From NCBI GenBank assembly GCA_002405475.1, contig DHLX01000029.1, positions 17,828 to 81,827 on the forward strand: DNA of 64,000 nt. Reading direction: 5' to 3'. Each line of letters starts with the position of its first letter. Positions within the stretch are counted from its first letter, which is position 1. The DNA comes from Burkholderiales bacterium UBA4657 (GTDB lineage: Bacteria; Pseudomonadota; Gammaproteobacteria; Burkholderiales; Burkholderiaceae_E). Position numbers and translations under genes: made by a program. Positions 9,183-18,674 of this stretch are shown in pieces. A model generated the notes under the pieces. It saw nothing but the letters and a program-made list of their open reading frames with translations, was not told the origin of the DNA and made no database searches.

Positions 9183-11491
9183 TCGCGCAGGAATTGGAAG
9201 TCAGTTTACACATGGCCTTTGTTGAGGCTCGCCAGGCGCGACACGAGTTCATTACCGTGGAACACTTGCTGCTGGCCTTGCTCGATAATCCGTCAGCCGC
9301 CGATGTATTGCGCGCCTGCGCTGCAAATATTGAGGATTTACGCAAAGCCCTGCGCCATTTCATTGATGACAACACTCCAAAAGTACCAGGCGACGAGGAA
9401 ATTGATACCCAGCCAACGCTCGGTTTTCAGCGCGTTATCCAGCGTGCCATCATGCATGTGCAAAGTACCAGTAACGGCAAAAAGGAAGTGACGGGTGCGA
9501 ACGTACTGGTCGCCATCTTTGGTGAAAAAGATTCACACGCGGTCTATTACCTGCACCAGCAGGGTATTACGCGCCTCGATGTGGTGAATTACATTTCCCA
9601 CGGTATTAGCAAAGTGGCGCAGAATGAACAGAAAAAAAAGACCGAGGCAGATGCCGATGAGGCTGAGGCGGCAAATAACAAGGAAACGCCGCTCGACCAA
9701 TTTACCCTGAATCTGAACAAGGCCGCCGCCGAGGGCAAAATTGACCCCCTGATTGGCCGGGAGTCAGAAGTTGAGCGCGTCATTCAGGTACTGTGCCGCC
9801 GGCGCAAGAATAACCCGTTGCTGGTAGGCGAGGCGGGCGTCGGTAAAACCGCCATCGCCGAGGGTCTGGCCTGGCGTATCGTCAAGAGCGATGTGCCCGA
9901 AATACTGAATAACGCGGTCGTCTATTCGCTGGACATGGGCGCGCTGCTGGCGGGTACCAAATATCGCGGCGACTTCGAGCAGCGCCTTAAAGCGGTACTG
10001 AAACAACTGAAAGAAGCGCCGCATGCCGTCCTGTTCATTGATGAAATTCATACCCTGATTGGAGCGGGTTCGGCCTCTGGCGGTACTCTCGATGCTTCCA
10101 ATCTTTTGAAGCCGGCGCTGTCGAGCGGACAACTGAAGTGTATTGGGGCTACGACCTATACCGAATATCGCGGTATTTTTGAAAAAGACCACGCCCTGTC
10201 ACGCCGCTTCCAGAAAATTGATGTCAATGAGCCTTCTGTTGAACAGACGGTGGAAATTTTGCGCGGCCTGAAATCGCGCTTTGAAGAACATCACGGCGTC
10301 AAGTATTCGGCGCAGGCACTCACGACTGCCGCCGAGCTCGCGGCCAAATATATTAATGATCGTCACTTACCCGATAAAGCAATTGATGTCATCGACGAAG
10401 CCGGTGCTGCCCAGCGCATATTGCCCAAGTCGAAACAGAAAAAGACCATAGGCAAGGCCGAAATTGAGGACATTATTTCTAAAATTGCGCGTATACCGCC
10501 GCAGACCGTGTCCAGCGACGATCGCAGCAAATTGCAGACATTAGATCGCGATTTGAAAGCCACTGTCTTTGGGCAGGACCCCGCGATTGAAGCGCTGGCG
10601 GCCGCCATCAAGATGGCACGTTCCGGTCTGGGTAAACCCGACAAGCCGATCGGCAGTTTCCTGTTTAGTGGTCCGACCGGCGTAGGCAAGACTGAAGTAG
10701 CCAAACAACTGGCCTTCATTCTGGGCATTGAGCTGATCCGCTTCGACATGTCGGAATATATGGAGCGGCACGCCGTATCACGCCTGATAGGTGCCCCTCC
10801 GGGCTATGTCGGTTTTGACCAGGGCGGACTGCTTACCGAGGCCATTACTAAAAAGCCGCATGCAGTTTTGCTGATTGACGAAATTGAAAAAGCACACCCG
10901 GATATTTTCAATATCCTGCTGCAGGTGATGGATCACGGTACTCTGACCGACAACAATGGACGTAAAGCCGATTTTCGCAATGTCATCATCATCATGACGA
11001 CCAATGCCGGTGCCGACACCTTGCAAAAACGTGGCATTGGCTTTGGCGACCCGGAGAAAAAGCCCGGTGATGAAATGGCTGAAATCAAGCGCCTGTTCAC
11101 TCCTGAATTCCGAAATCGTCTTGATGCCATTATCAGCTTTGCTGCGCTGAATGAAGACGTTATTTTGCGTGTGGTCGATAAATTCCTGATGCAGCTGGAA
11201 GAGCAGTTGCATGAGAAAAAGGTCGAAGTTCTGTTTACTGACGCACTGAAAAAGCATTTGGCCAAAAAAGGATTTGACCCACTTATGGGTGCACGCCCGA
11301 TGGCGCGTCTAATACAGGAAACCATACGCAAGGCGCTGGCCGATGAGTTGTTGTTTGGCAAGCTGACCTCGGGCGGCAGAGTCGTCGTGGATTATCAGGG
11401 CGAGGGTGATGACGCTAAAGTGGTGCTGGAATTTCCTGAGGGCACTGCACCCCCGCCCCCGGCAGCCGAAACTGAGGAAAGCGTGGTCTGA
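9179..11491 (+). CDS. clpA: ATP-dependent Clp protease ATP-binding subunit ClpA
   Basis: AAA+ unfoldase that feeds substrates to ClpP. The 770-aa protein starts at the ATG overlapping clpS; the frame is open further upstream but that part lies inside clpS. Order of domains: Clp N-domain (about 1-140), first AAA module with Walker A GEAGVGKT (near 217) and Walker [11 protein letters not shown], second AAA module with GPTGVGKT (near 500) and [12 protein letters not shown], then a C-terminal D2-small domain. The tail after about residue 745 is acidic and proline-rich ([11 protein letters not shown]). No ClpB-type middle coiled coil is present, which supports ClpA. Confidence 0.97.
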   Translation: MIAQELEVSLHMAFVEARQARHEFITVEHLLLALLDNPSAADVLRACAANIEDLRKALRHFIDDNTPKVPGDEEIDTQPTLGFQRVIQRAIMHVQSTSNGKKEVTGANVLVAIFGEKDSHAVYYLHQQGITRLDVVNYISHGISKVAQNEQKKKTEADADEAEAANNKETPLDQFTLNLNKAAAEGKIDPLIGRESEVERVIQVLCRRRKNNPLLVGEAGVGKTAIAEGLAWRIVKSDVPEILNNAVVYSLDMGALLAGTKYRGDFEQRLKAVLKQLKEAPHAVLFIDEIHTLIGAGSASGGTLDASNLLKPALSSGQLKCIGATTYTEYRGIFEKDHALSRRFQKIDVNEPSVEQTVEILRGLKSRFEEHHGVKYSAQALTTAAELAAKYINDRHLPDKAIDVIDEAGAAQRILPKSKQKKTIGKAEIEDIISKIARIPPQTVSSDDRSKLQTLDRDLKATVFGQDPAIEALAAAIKMARSGLGKPDKPIGSFLFSGPTGVGKTEVAKQLAFILGIELIRFDMSEYMERHAVSRLIGAPPGYVGFDQGGLLTEAITKKPHAVLLIDEIEKAHPDIFNILLQVMDHGTLTDNNGRKADFRNVIIIMTTNAGADTLQKRGIGFGDPEKKPGDEMAEIKRLFTPEFRNRLDAIISFAALNEDVILRVVDKFLMQLEEQLHEKKVEVLFTDALKKHLAKKGFDPLMGARPMARLIQETIRKALADELLFGKLTSGGRVVVDYQGEGDDAKVVLEFPEGTAPPPPAAETEESVV

Positions 11492-11596
11492 TAACAGCCT
11501 TGAGTATTAGCTTCTAACTCGAGGTAAGAAGCCAGGTCTGCGCACTCGGGCTGAATACAGGCTAAACTCCTGGGCTGTACGCTACAGGAGATTTTC

Positions 11597-11914
11597 ATGA
11601 GCAAAAAATTACTGGCTCTGGCTTTGCTGCTGTCTTCGGGCATGGTTCATGCCCAGACCGCCGCTGAAGTCGTCAAACTCAATCAGGCGCGATACCTGGC
11701 CGCCAATTGTGCCAACTGTCATGGGACCCAGGGGCGCGCCCAGGCGGGTTTCTTTTCGTTGGCCGGGTATCCCAAGGAAGCCTTCGTGGCGCAAATGAAA
11801 GCATTTCGCGATGGTACCCGTCCGGCGACCATCATGCATCAACTGGCCAAAGGCTATAGCGATGAACAAATCGAACTCATGGCCGAGTATTTCGCGCGTC
11901 AGTCACGTCAATAA
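11597..11914 (+). CDS. Monohaem cytochrome c, probable electron acceptor of the sulfide dehydrogenase
   Basis: A 105-aa class I cytochrome c. Signal peptide MSKKLLALALLLSSGMVHAQ is followed by the haem-binding site CANCH (about residues 38-42), a GRAQAGFFSLAGYPKEAF segment and a likely distal Met ligand in RPATIMHQL. GGAG lies upstream. It sits 14 bases before the flavocytochrome c flavoprotein gene, so it most likely is the FccA/SoxE-like haem subunit of that enzyme. Single-haem FccA subunits are known in other sulfur oxidisers; partner identity here is inferred from adjacency. Confidence 0.88.
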   Translation: MSKKLLALALLLSSGMVHAQTAAEVVKLNQARYLAANCANCHGTQGRAQAGFFSLAGYPKEAFVAQMKAFRDGTRPATIMHQLAKGYSDEQIELMAEYFARQSRQ

Positions 11915-11928
11915 TCAGGGGAACAGCA

Positions 11929-13209
11929 ATGAATCAATGGAATCGTCGTGATTGGCTGAAATGGGTTGGCGCTGGCGCTACAGTCACTTCGCTTGGCGCG
12001 TGTGCCACTTCGGGTACCAGTGCGCCGAAAGCGCGTGTGGTGGTGGTAGGTGGTGGTTATGGTGGCGCTACGGCGGCCAAGTATTTGCGTTTGTGGGGCG
12101 GCAATGACATTGCCGTAACCCTGATTGAACGTGAGGCACAATTTGTTTCCTGCCCCATGAGCAACCTGGTACTGGGCGGCTCACGCAAAATGCAGGACAT
12201 TACCGTCAGTTATGACAACCTGCGCTCGCGTCATGGTATTAATGTGGTGCAAGATAGTGCGTTAGCGATTGATGGCGTTAAAAAAATGGTTCGCACCCGT
12301 TCAGGCCGCGAATTTGCCTACGATTTTGCCATTGTCTCGCCGGGTATCGAGATCCAGTTTGACACGGTAAAAGGCTACGATGCCAATGCCCAGCAGACCG
12401 TGCTACACGCCTGGAAAGCTGGAGCGCAAACAGCGGCGCTGCGCCAGCAACTGGAAGCCATGCCCGATGGCGGGGTTTATGTACTTGGTATTCCGCGTGC
12501 GCCCTATCGCTGCCCGCCTGGCCCTTATGAGCGTGCCTGCCAGGTGGCACATTATTTCAAGACCAGCAAACCGAAATCCAAAGTACTGATTCTGGATGGC
12601 AACGCCGACATTACCAGCAAGGCTGGCTTGTTCCGCAAGGCCTTCACCGAGCAGTATGGCGGTATTATCGAGTATCGCAATAATTCGCTGGTGACCGAGC
12701 TTGATGCCCAGGGCAAAACCGTGACACTGGAAATTGGCGACAAGGTCAAGGGGGATGTGCTCAATATCGTGCCGCAAATGCGCGCCGGCGACATTGCCCG
12801 TGACGCTGGTTTGATTACCGCCAACAACCGCTGGTGTGAGGTTGACTGGCTGACCACCGAGTCGATTAAGGTTAAAGGGGTGTATGTACTGGGCGATGCT
12901 ACGCTCTCTGCCCCCGGCATGCCGAAGTCAGGCCATATGGCGAACCAGCATGGCAAGACCGCTGCGGCCGCCATTATTGAGCAAATCAATGGCCGCAGCC
13001 CGGTAGCACCCATGATGGCCAATACCTGCTATTCCTACGTCGATGACAAGAAGGTGGTGCACGTCGCCAGCGTACATCGCTATGTGGCCGAGAAGAAAAC
13101 CATGGAAGTGGTGCCGGGTTCGGGCGGTTTGAGCAGTGCGGCCAACGAACTTGAAGGAATTTACGCCTGGCAGTGGGCCCAAAACATCTGGGCTGATATG
13201 CTGGCGTAA
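11929..13209 (+). CDS. fccB: Flavocytochrome c sulfide dehydrogenase flavoprotein subunit
   Basis: Periplasmic FAD enzyme of the FccB/SoxF family that oxidises sulfide to sulfur and passes electrons to cytochrome c. The N-terminus RRDWLKWVGAGATVTSLGAC is a twin-arginine signal. The FAD-binding motif VVVGGGYGGATAAKYL follows at about residue 37. Conserved cysteines typical of the family occur in FVSCPMSN, RCPPGPYERAC and NTCYSYVDD, which would include the redox-active pair. The C-terminal FCSD domain is intact and length (426 aa) is normal. The stop overlaps the next start by one base (TAATG), so it is coupled to the molybdoenzyme gene. Confidence 0.92.
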   Translation: MNQWNRRDWLKWVGAGATVTSLGACATSGTSAPKARVVVVGGGYGGATAAKYLRLWGGNDIAVTLIEREAQFVSCPMSNLVLGGSRKMQDITVSYDNLRSRHGINVVQDSALAIDGVKKMVRTRSGREFAYDFAIVSPGIEIQFDTVKGYDANAQQTVLHAWKAGAQTAALRQQLEAMPDGGVYVLGIPRAPYRCPPGPYERACQVAHYFKTSKPKSKVLILDGNADITSKAGLFRKAFTEQYGGIIEYRNNSLVTELDAQGKTVTLEIGDKVKGDVLNIVPQMRAGDIARDAGLITANNRWCEVDWLTTESIKVKGVYVLGDATLSAPGMPKSGHMANQHGKTAAAAIIEQINGRSPVAPMMANTCYSYVDDKKVVHVASVHRYVAEKKTMEVVPGSGGLSSAANELEGIYAWQWAQNIWADMLA

Positions 13210-15242
13210 TGCCGGTCAAAATCGTTAAGGCGGCTTGCCCGCACGATTGTCCTGATACTTGTGCCATGCAGGTCCAGGTAGAGGATGGTCGTGCCATCAA
13301 GGTAATGGGTGACCCGTTGCACCCGACGACCCAGGGTAGTTTGTGCACCAAGGTGGCACGCTATACCGAGCGTACTTATCACGCTGAGCGTCTGTTGACC
13401 CCGTTGCGCCGCACCGGTCGCAAAGGCGAGGGCAAATTCAAGCCTATCAGCTGGTCCGAAGCGCTAGACGAAATCAGCCAGCGTCTCAAGCGTATTGCAA
13501 GCGTTGACCCGCAAAGAATCGTGCCCTATTCCTATGCCGGTACCATGGGACTGGTGCAGGGCGAGGCCATGGCCGCGCGATTCTTTCATCGGCTGGGGGC
13601 TTCACTGCTGGACCGTACTATTTGCGCCAGTGCCGGTACCGTGGGTCTGAGTTACACCATAGGTACGCCACGCCTTGCGCCCGACATGGAAAATGTCGTT
13701 GATGCGCAACTGATCGTCATCTGGGGTGGTAATCCGGTGGCGTCCAACCTGCATTTTTGGACTTTTGCCCAGGAAGCCAAGCGCCGCGGCGCCAAGCTGA
13801 TTGCGATTGATCCGTACCGTTCATTAACCGCAGAAAAGTGTCACGAACATCTGGCCGTTCTGCCCGGCTCGGATAGCGCCCTGGCGCTAGGGGTGATGCA
13901 TATTCTGATTCGGCAAGGCTGGATTGATCAGGACTACATCGAGCGCTATACCCTGGGCTTTGAAGCCTTGAAGCAGCGCGTGGCTGAATTTGACCCGGAA
14001 CGGGTAGCGGGCTTATGCGGACTGACCGTGCAACAGCTAGAGTCTTTGGCACATGATATCGGCACCATCAAGCCCTGTTTTATCCGTATGAATTATGGTT
14101 TACAGCGAGTGCGCGGCGGTGGTATGGCAGTACGCAATATTGCCTGTTTGCCGGCACTCACCGGTGACTGGCGTTCACCTGCGGGGGGTGTCCTGTTGTC
14201 GGCTTCCGGTATGCATAACGTGGATAACGCCGCTTTGCAGCGTCCCGATTTATTGGCAGGCAAGACCCCCCGTACCATCAACATGAGTACGATCGGCGAT
14301 GATCTGCTCCAGGCTGACCCACCCATTGAGGCGCTCATTGTGTATAACTCGAACCCGGTGGCAGTTGCGCCGCAGGCCGGCAAGGTGGCGCAGGGTTTTG
14401 CGCGTGAGGATTTGTTTACCGTGGTGCTGGAACATTTCCAGACCGATACTGCCGACTATGCCGATATCGTTTTACCTGCTACGACACAACTGGAACATTT
14501 TGATATTCACAAGTCGTATGGCCATCTGTATGCCCTGATTAACCATCCGGCCATTGAGCCTTTGGGGCAGGCCAAACCCAATAGCGAGATATTCAGGTTA
14601 CTGGCTGACGTGATGGGCTTTGAAGACCCCTGCTTTCGCGAAAGTGATGAGCAGATAGCGCAACAAGCCTACCCTGACCTGGACTGGCGAGTTCTGAACG
14701 AACAGGGCTGGCAGCGTTTGCCATTGCCTGAAAGCTGGGCACCTTTTGCCGCAGGGGGCTTCAAAACACCGTCAGGCAAATGCGAGTTTTACAGCGAAAG
14801 CATGGCGCAGGCCGGTCTCGACCCGCTGCCGGCCTATGTGCCTACTTACGAGGTGCACGATGCCGGCTTGCAGCAACGCTACCCCCTGGCCTTGATTTCG
14901 CCACCGGCACGTCATTTTCTTAACAGTACCTTTGTCAACGTCAAAAGCTTGCGCGATGTCGAAGGCGAACCGCATCTGGATTTACATCCATGCGATGCTG
15001 AAGTACGTGGCATCGAATCAGGGCAGCGGGTACGGGTATTCAACGACCGGGGCAGCGTCTTGCTCACCGCCCGGGTCACTGATAAGGCCAAACCAGGAGT
15101 GCCCGTAGCGTTGTCGATCTGGTGGAAAAAACTCTCTGGCGATGGAAAAAATATCAATGAATTGACGAGTCAATCCCTTACCGATATGGGTCAGGCTCCC
15201 ACTTTTTATGACTGTCGGGTGCAGGTGGAGCGTGTCGATTAG
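13209..15242 (+). CDS. Molybdopterin oxidoreductase (DMSO reductase superfamily)
   Basis: A 677-aa molybdenum or tungsten bis-MGD enzyme. The N-terminal 4Fe-4S site is CPHDCPDTC (Cys 10, 14, 18) with a fourth Cys at 46 in SLCTK. Molybdopterin-binding blocks follow (WGGNPVASNLHFW, AIDPYRSLTAEK, VLPGSDSALALGVMH, YNSNPVAVAP), and the C-terminal molydopterin dinucleotide-binding domain begins near LALISPPARHFLNSTF. No Tat or Sec signal precedes the Fe-S motif, so it is predicted to be cytoplasmic, unlike its coupled neighbours. Substrate unknown; its gene overlaps fccB by one base, which suggests a shared redox role, and the modA-modB genes about 20 kb away could supply molybdate. Confidence 0.85.
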   Translation: MPVKIVKAACPHDCPDTCAMQVQVEDGRAIKVMGDPLHPTTQGSLCTKVARYTERTYHAERLLTPLRRTGRKGEGKFKPISWSEALDEISQRLKRIASVDPQRIVPYSYAGTMGLVQGEAMAARFFHRLGASLLDRTICASAGTVGLSYTIGTPRLAPDMENVVDAQLIVIWGGNPVASNLHFWTFAQEAKRRGAKLIAIDPYRSLTAEKCHEHLAVLPGSDSALALGVMHILIRQGWIDQDYIERYTLGFEALKQRVAEFDPERVAGLCGLTVQQLESLAHDIGTIKPCFIRMNYGLQRVRGGGMAVRNIACLPALTGDWRSPAGGVLLSASGMHNVDNAALQRPDLLAGKTPRTINMSTIGDDLLQADPPIEALIVYNSNPVAVAPQAGKVAQGFAREDLFTVVLEHFQTDTADYADIVLPATTQLEHFDIHKSYGHLYALINHPAIEPLGQAKPNSEIFRLLADVMGFEDPCFRESDEQIAQQAYPDLDWRVLNEQGWQRLPLPESWAPFAAGGFKTPSGKCEFYSESMAQAGLDPLPAYVPTYEVHDAGLQQRYPLALISPPARHFLNSTFVNVKSLRDVEGEPHLDLHPCDAEVRGIESGQRVRVFNDRGSVLLTARVTDKAKPGVPVALSIWWKKLSGDGKNINELTSQSLTDMGQAPTFYDCRVQVERVD

Positions 15243-16284
15243 GCGAACCGGACGCTACCTGCTATTACTATTCATGCTTGCCAGTGCGGGCTGCTCAACT
15301 GTCAGCTATTACCTGCAAAGCATGCATGGACATTTCAGCATGTTGCATGCGGCCAGGCCGATCAGTGAGTTATTACAAGAGACGGATCTGAACCCGCGCT
15401 TGCGCCAACAGTTGCTGCGTGTGCAGCAAATCAGGCGTTTTGCCAGCCAGCAATTGGGACTGCCTGACAATCGTAGCTATACCACTTATGCCGATTTGCA
15501 AAGGCCCTTTGTTGTGTGGAATGTATTTGCTACTCCAGAGTTATCACTGCGATTGGAGCAGTGGTGTTTTCCGGTAGTGGGCTGCGTTAATTATCGTGGC
15601 TATTTCGACCGTGCTGACGCCCAGGCCTACGCCGATCTTTTACGTTTACAGGGCCTGGATGTGAATATGGCCGGGGTGCCAGCCTATTCGACGCTGGGGT
15701 GGTTTGATGACCCGGTCTTGAACACTTTCATTGATCTGCCGGAAGCCGAACTGGCACGAATGATCTTTCATGAACTGGCACACCAGGTGGTTTTTGTGCC
15801 TGGCGATACCGAGTTTAATGAAAGCTTTGCCACGGCGGTTGAACTGGCGGGAGTGGAGCGTTGGTTGCAGCAAAGCAACGAAACAGCACGACAACAATAT
15901 GCTGAATATAGTCGCCGCAGACAGGATTTTCTGGCTTTGCTATTTCAGACCAAGCAACAGTTGGAGCAACTCTATCAGTCCGACTTGAGTACGGCGGCCA
16001 AACGGGAAGCCAAGCAGCAGGTGTTTGCCGACCTAAAAAAAAGCCATGAACAACTCAAGCGTGAGCGCTGGAACAGATTTTCAGGCTACGACAGGTTTTT
16101 CTCACAAAGTCTTAATAACGCTCATTTGGCGGCGATAGGGGTTTATACCGGGCGGGTTCCTGCGTTCCTCGCGATGCTGACACAACAGGGCCATGATTTT
16201 CTACATTTTTTTCATGAGGTACAAAAGCTGGCTGCCTTACCCAAGCAACAGCGTGATACGGTTTTGAAATTGGTGTCACCCTAG
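15232..16284 (+). CDS. Putative lipoprotein zinc aminopeptidase (DUF2265 type)
   Basis: Predicted membrane-anchored metallopeptidase. The chosen GTG at 15232 gives SIRRTGR followed by a hydrophobic YLLLLFMLASAGC, a standard lipoprotein signal with lipidated Cys near residue 19; an in-frame ATG at 15208 is an alternative. The zinc site is HELAHQ, followed by a downstream Glu in FNESFATAVE, typical of this uncharacterised aminopeptidase family (gluzincin-like). A long Gln/Lys-rich helical region lies after about residue 215. The gene overlaps the end of the molybdoenzyme gene, so it is in the same transcript, though its role there is unclear. Confidence 0.82.
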   Translation: MSIRRTGRYLLLLFMLASAGCSTVSYYLQSMHGHFSMLHAARPISELLQETDLNPRLRQQLLRVQQIRRFASQQLGLPDNRSYTTYADLQRPFVVWNVFATPELSLRLEQWCFPVVGCVNYRGYFDRADAQAYADLLRLQGLDVNMAGVPAYSTLGWFDDPVLNTFIDLPEAELARMIFHELAHQVVFVPGDTEFNESFATAVELAGVERWLQQSNETARQQYAEYSRRRQDFLALLFQTKQQLEQLYQSDLSTAAKREAKQQVFADLKKSHEQLKRERWNRFSGYDRFFSQSLNNAHLAAIGVYTGRVPAFLAMLTQQGHDFLHFFHEVQKLAALPKQQRDTVLKLVSP

Positions 16285-16354
16285 TATTGATCTTTGCTGC
16301 ATTTTTGTGCCAAGTTTGTTAGCCTGATAAATAATTATTTCCAGGAGATGAGAT

Positions 16355-18052
16355 ATGTCCGTAGCTGCAGAGCGTATCTGGCTGAAAAGTTATCCTCCCG
16401 GTATTCCGGCCGATATTGACTATCAACCATTCAGCTCGATTGTCGAGTTATTCGAGCAAAGCGTCGCCATGTATGCGGCACGTAATGCTTATTGCTTCAT
16501 GGGTAAAACCATGACCTATGCCGAACTGGAAGCTGATTCATGCAAATTAGCTGCGTATTTGCAATCATTAGGGCTAGAGAAGGGGGCTCGCATCGCCATC
16601 ATGATGCCGAACTGTTTTCAGTATCCGCTGGCTCTGTTTGCTATTTTGCGTGCCGGTTATACCGTGGTGAATGTCAACCCTCTGTACACTCCGCGTGAAT
16701 TGGAGCACCAGCTCAAAGACAGTGGTGCCCAGGCCATTTTCATTCTGGAAAATTTTGCCGCCACGCTGCAACAGGTGATTGATAAAACTTCGGTCAAGCA
16801 CGTGGTGGTATCGGCGCTGGGGGACAGGTTGGGGCTGAAGGGATTCATCGTCAATCTGGTCGTGCGCCATGTGAAGAAGCTGGTTCCCGCCTGGAGCCTG
16901 TCCGGACATATGCCATTTAACAAGGCGCTGGCACAAGGAGAGCGCTGTGCGTTCAGCAAGCCCGCCTTGACTCTTGATGATGTTGCCTTTCTCCAGTATA
17001 CCGGGGGTACCACCGGAGTAAGCAAGGGCGCAACTTTGACCCACAAGAATATTGTGGCCAATATTTTGCAGTCCGAGGCCTGGTACATGCCCGCACTCAA
17101 GCGCATTCCGGCGGGTGAGCAGGTGGTCAAAGTGACTGCACTGCCCCTTTATCATATCTTTGCATTAACGGCATGCTGCTTGCTGGGTCTGCGTATCGGT
17201 GCCATGAATCTTCTGATTGCCAACCCACGAGATTTTGCCAAATTCATTCACGATCTTTCAAACTGTCCACCTCATGTTTTTCCGGCTGTTAATACCTTGT
17301 TCAATGCCCTGATGCATCACCCTGATTTTGACAAGGTGAACTGGAAAAAACTGATCCTGGCCGTTGGCGGCGGAATGGCAGTACAGGAGTCTGTTGCTGC
17401 CCAGTGGCTAGAAAGAACCGGGTGCACGATCTGTCAGGGTTATGGATTATCCGAGACTTCACCTATAGTCACCTGTAATCCTACGGATACCAGAGAATTT
17501 AGTGGCGCAATCGGACTGCCATTATCCAATACAGAAGTCAGCATCCGCGATGATGAAGGGAAGTCCATGTCAATCGGGGAGCGCGGTGAAATCTGTATAC
17601 GCGGCCCACAAGTGATGGTGGGTTATTGGCAGCGCCCGGAAGAAACCGCCCAGGTCATGACCGAAGACGGCTATTTCCGCACCGGGGACATCGGCATCAT
17701 GGATGAGCGTGGCTATATCAGAATCGTTGATCGTAAAAAGGACATGATTCTGGTTTCGGGTTTTAATGTCTACCCGAATGAAGTTGAGGAAGTGATAGCG
17801 GGTCACCCTGGAGTGCTTGAGGTGGCAGCGGTGGGGGTTCCAGATGAATATTCGGGTGAGGCGGTGAAGGTTTTTGTCGTCAGAAAAAATCAGTCACTCA
17901 CCGAGGAAGATCTGAGAACCTATTGCACGCAAAATCTGACGGGCTACAAAAGACCGAAATTTTTTGAGTTTCGCGATGAATTGCCCAAAACCAATGTCGG
18001 AAAAATATTAAGGCGTGTGCTGCGCGACGAGGCCTTGAAAAAAACCACGTGA
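16355..18052 (+). CDS. fadD: Long-chain-fatty-acid--CoA ligase
   Basis: Acyl-CoA synthetase that activates fatty acids for beta-oxidation. The 565-aa protein carries the AMP-binding P-loop YTGGTTGVSKGATLTH (about residue 213), the GYGLSETSP motif, the YFRTGDIG motif and the C-terminal RKKDMILVSGFNVYPNEVEE hinge plus the catalytic Lys region KTNVGKILRR. Close to E. coli FadD in length (561 aa). AGGAGATG lies just before the start. It appears to be a single-gene unit followed by an hsp20 gene. Confidence 0.94.
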   Translation: MSVAAERIWLKSYPPGIPADIDYQPFSSIVELFEQSVAMYAARNAYCFMGKTMTYAELEADSCKLAAYLQSLGLEKGARIAIMMPNCFQYPLALFAILRAGYTVVNVNPLYTPRELEHQLKDSGAQAIFILENFAATLQQVIDKTSVKHVVVSALGDRLGLKGFIVNLVVRHVKKLVPAWSLSGHMPFNKALAQGERCAFSKPALTLDDVAFLQYTGGTTGVSKGATLTHKNIVANILQSEAWYMPALKRIPAGEQVVKVTALPLYHIFALTACCLLGLRIGAMNLLIANPRDFAKFIHDLSNCPPHVFPAVNTLFNALMHHPDFDKVNWKKLILAVGGGMAVQESVAAQWLERTGCTICQGYGLSETSPIVTCNPTDTREFSGAIGLPLSNTEVSIRDDEGKSMSIGERGEICIRGPQVMVGYWQRPEETAQVMTEDGYFRTGDIGIMDERGYIRIVDRKKDMILVSGFNVYPNEVEEVIAGHPGVLEVAAVGVPDEYSGEAVKVFVVRKNQSLTEEDLRTYCTQNLTGYKRPKFFEFRDELPKTNVGKILRRVLRDEALKKTT

Positions 18053-18159
18053 TTTTTTTGCGCCAGATCAAAACTCTGTTGCAACGCTCTTGAATTTTTT
18101 AAGTGTTGAACAAAAATTACTTCTGTGCGCGTTTGGCGCTATTTTGACAGGAGGATACG

Positions 18160-18615
18160 ATGTTCGACGATATGCAAAAAATGATGCAACGCATGCAGTC
18201 TCTTATGGATAATTCTTTCGGTGAGGCACCATTGGCGCGGCCTTTCCTGCTGCCTTCGGGTAATGTGGAGTCGCGTCTGACCAAAACCCCCAGCATGGCT
18301 TTGCACGTAGTAGAAAAGCCCGAGGGCTATGAAGTGCAGGCCGAGTTGCCGGGCGTTAAGAAAGATGACATCAAGGTTGAAGTGCACGATAATCAGGTGG
18401 CGATCAGTGCCCGTACCGCCAGTCAGCAAGAGAAAAAGGAAGGTGAGCGTATCATCTATTCCGAACGTACCGAAGGACAGGTGAGCCGCCGCTTCACCTT
18501 GCCGGTGGAACTTGACGAAAGCAAGTCAGAGGCCAGGTTTGATAATGGTGTACTGACGCTGAGTCTGGTAAAGCGCAATGGAACGGTCGGGCCGCGCCAG
18601 TTGTCGGTGTCCTGA
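18160..18615 (+). CDS. Small heat-shock protein, Hsp20/alpha-crystallin family
   Basis: ATP-independent holdase chaperone of 151 aa. The alpha-crystallin domain covers about residues 46-140, with VVEKPEGYEVQAELPGVKKDDIKVEV, a loop, and FTLPVELDESKSEARFDNGVLTLSLVK, all typical. The N-terminal region is Met-rich (DDMQKMMQRMQSLMD). A strong AGGAGG precedes the start. No convincing sigma-32 promoter could be read in the 107 bases upstream. Confidence 0.93.
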   Translation: MFDDMQKMMQRMQSLMDNSFGEAPLARPFLLPSGNVESRLTKTPSMALHVVEKPEGYEVQAELPGVKKDDIKVEVHDNQVAISARTASQQEKKEGERIIYSERTEGQVSRRFTLPVELDESKSEARFDNGVLTLSLVKRNGTVGPRQLSVS

Positions 18616-18674
18616 AAAACAGGTCTCCAGGGCATTTCCTGCGGACCTGATTCATACTGTATTCTGGAGATAGC

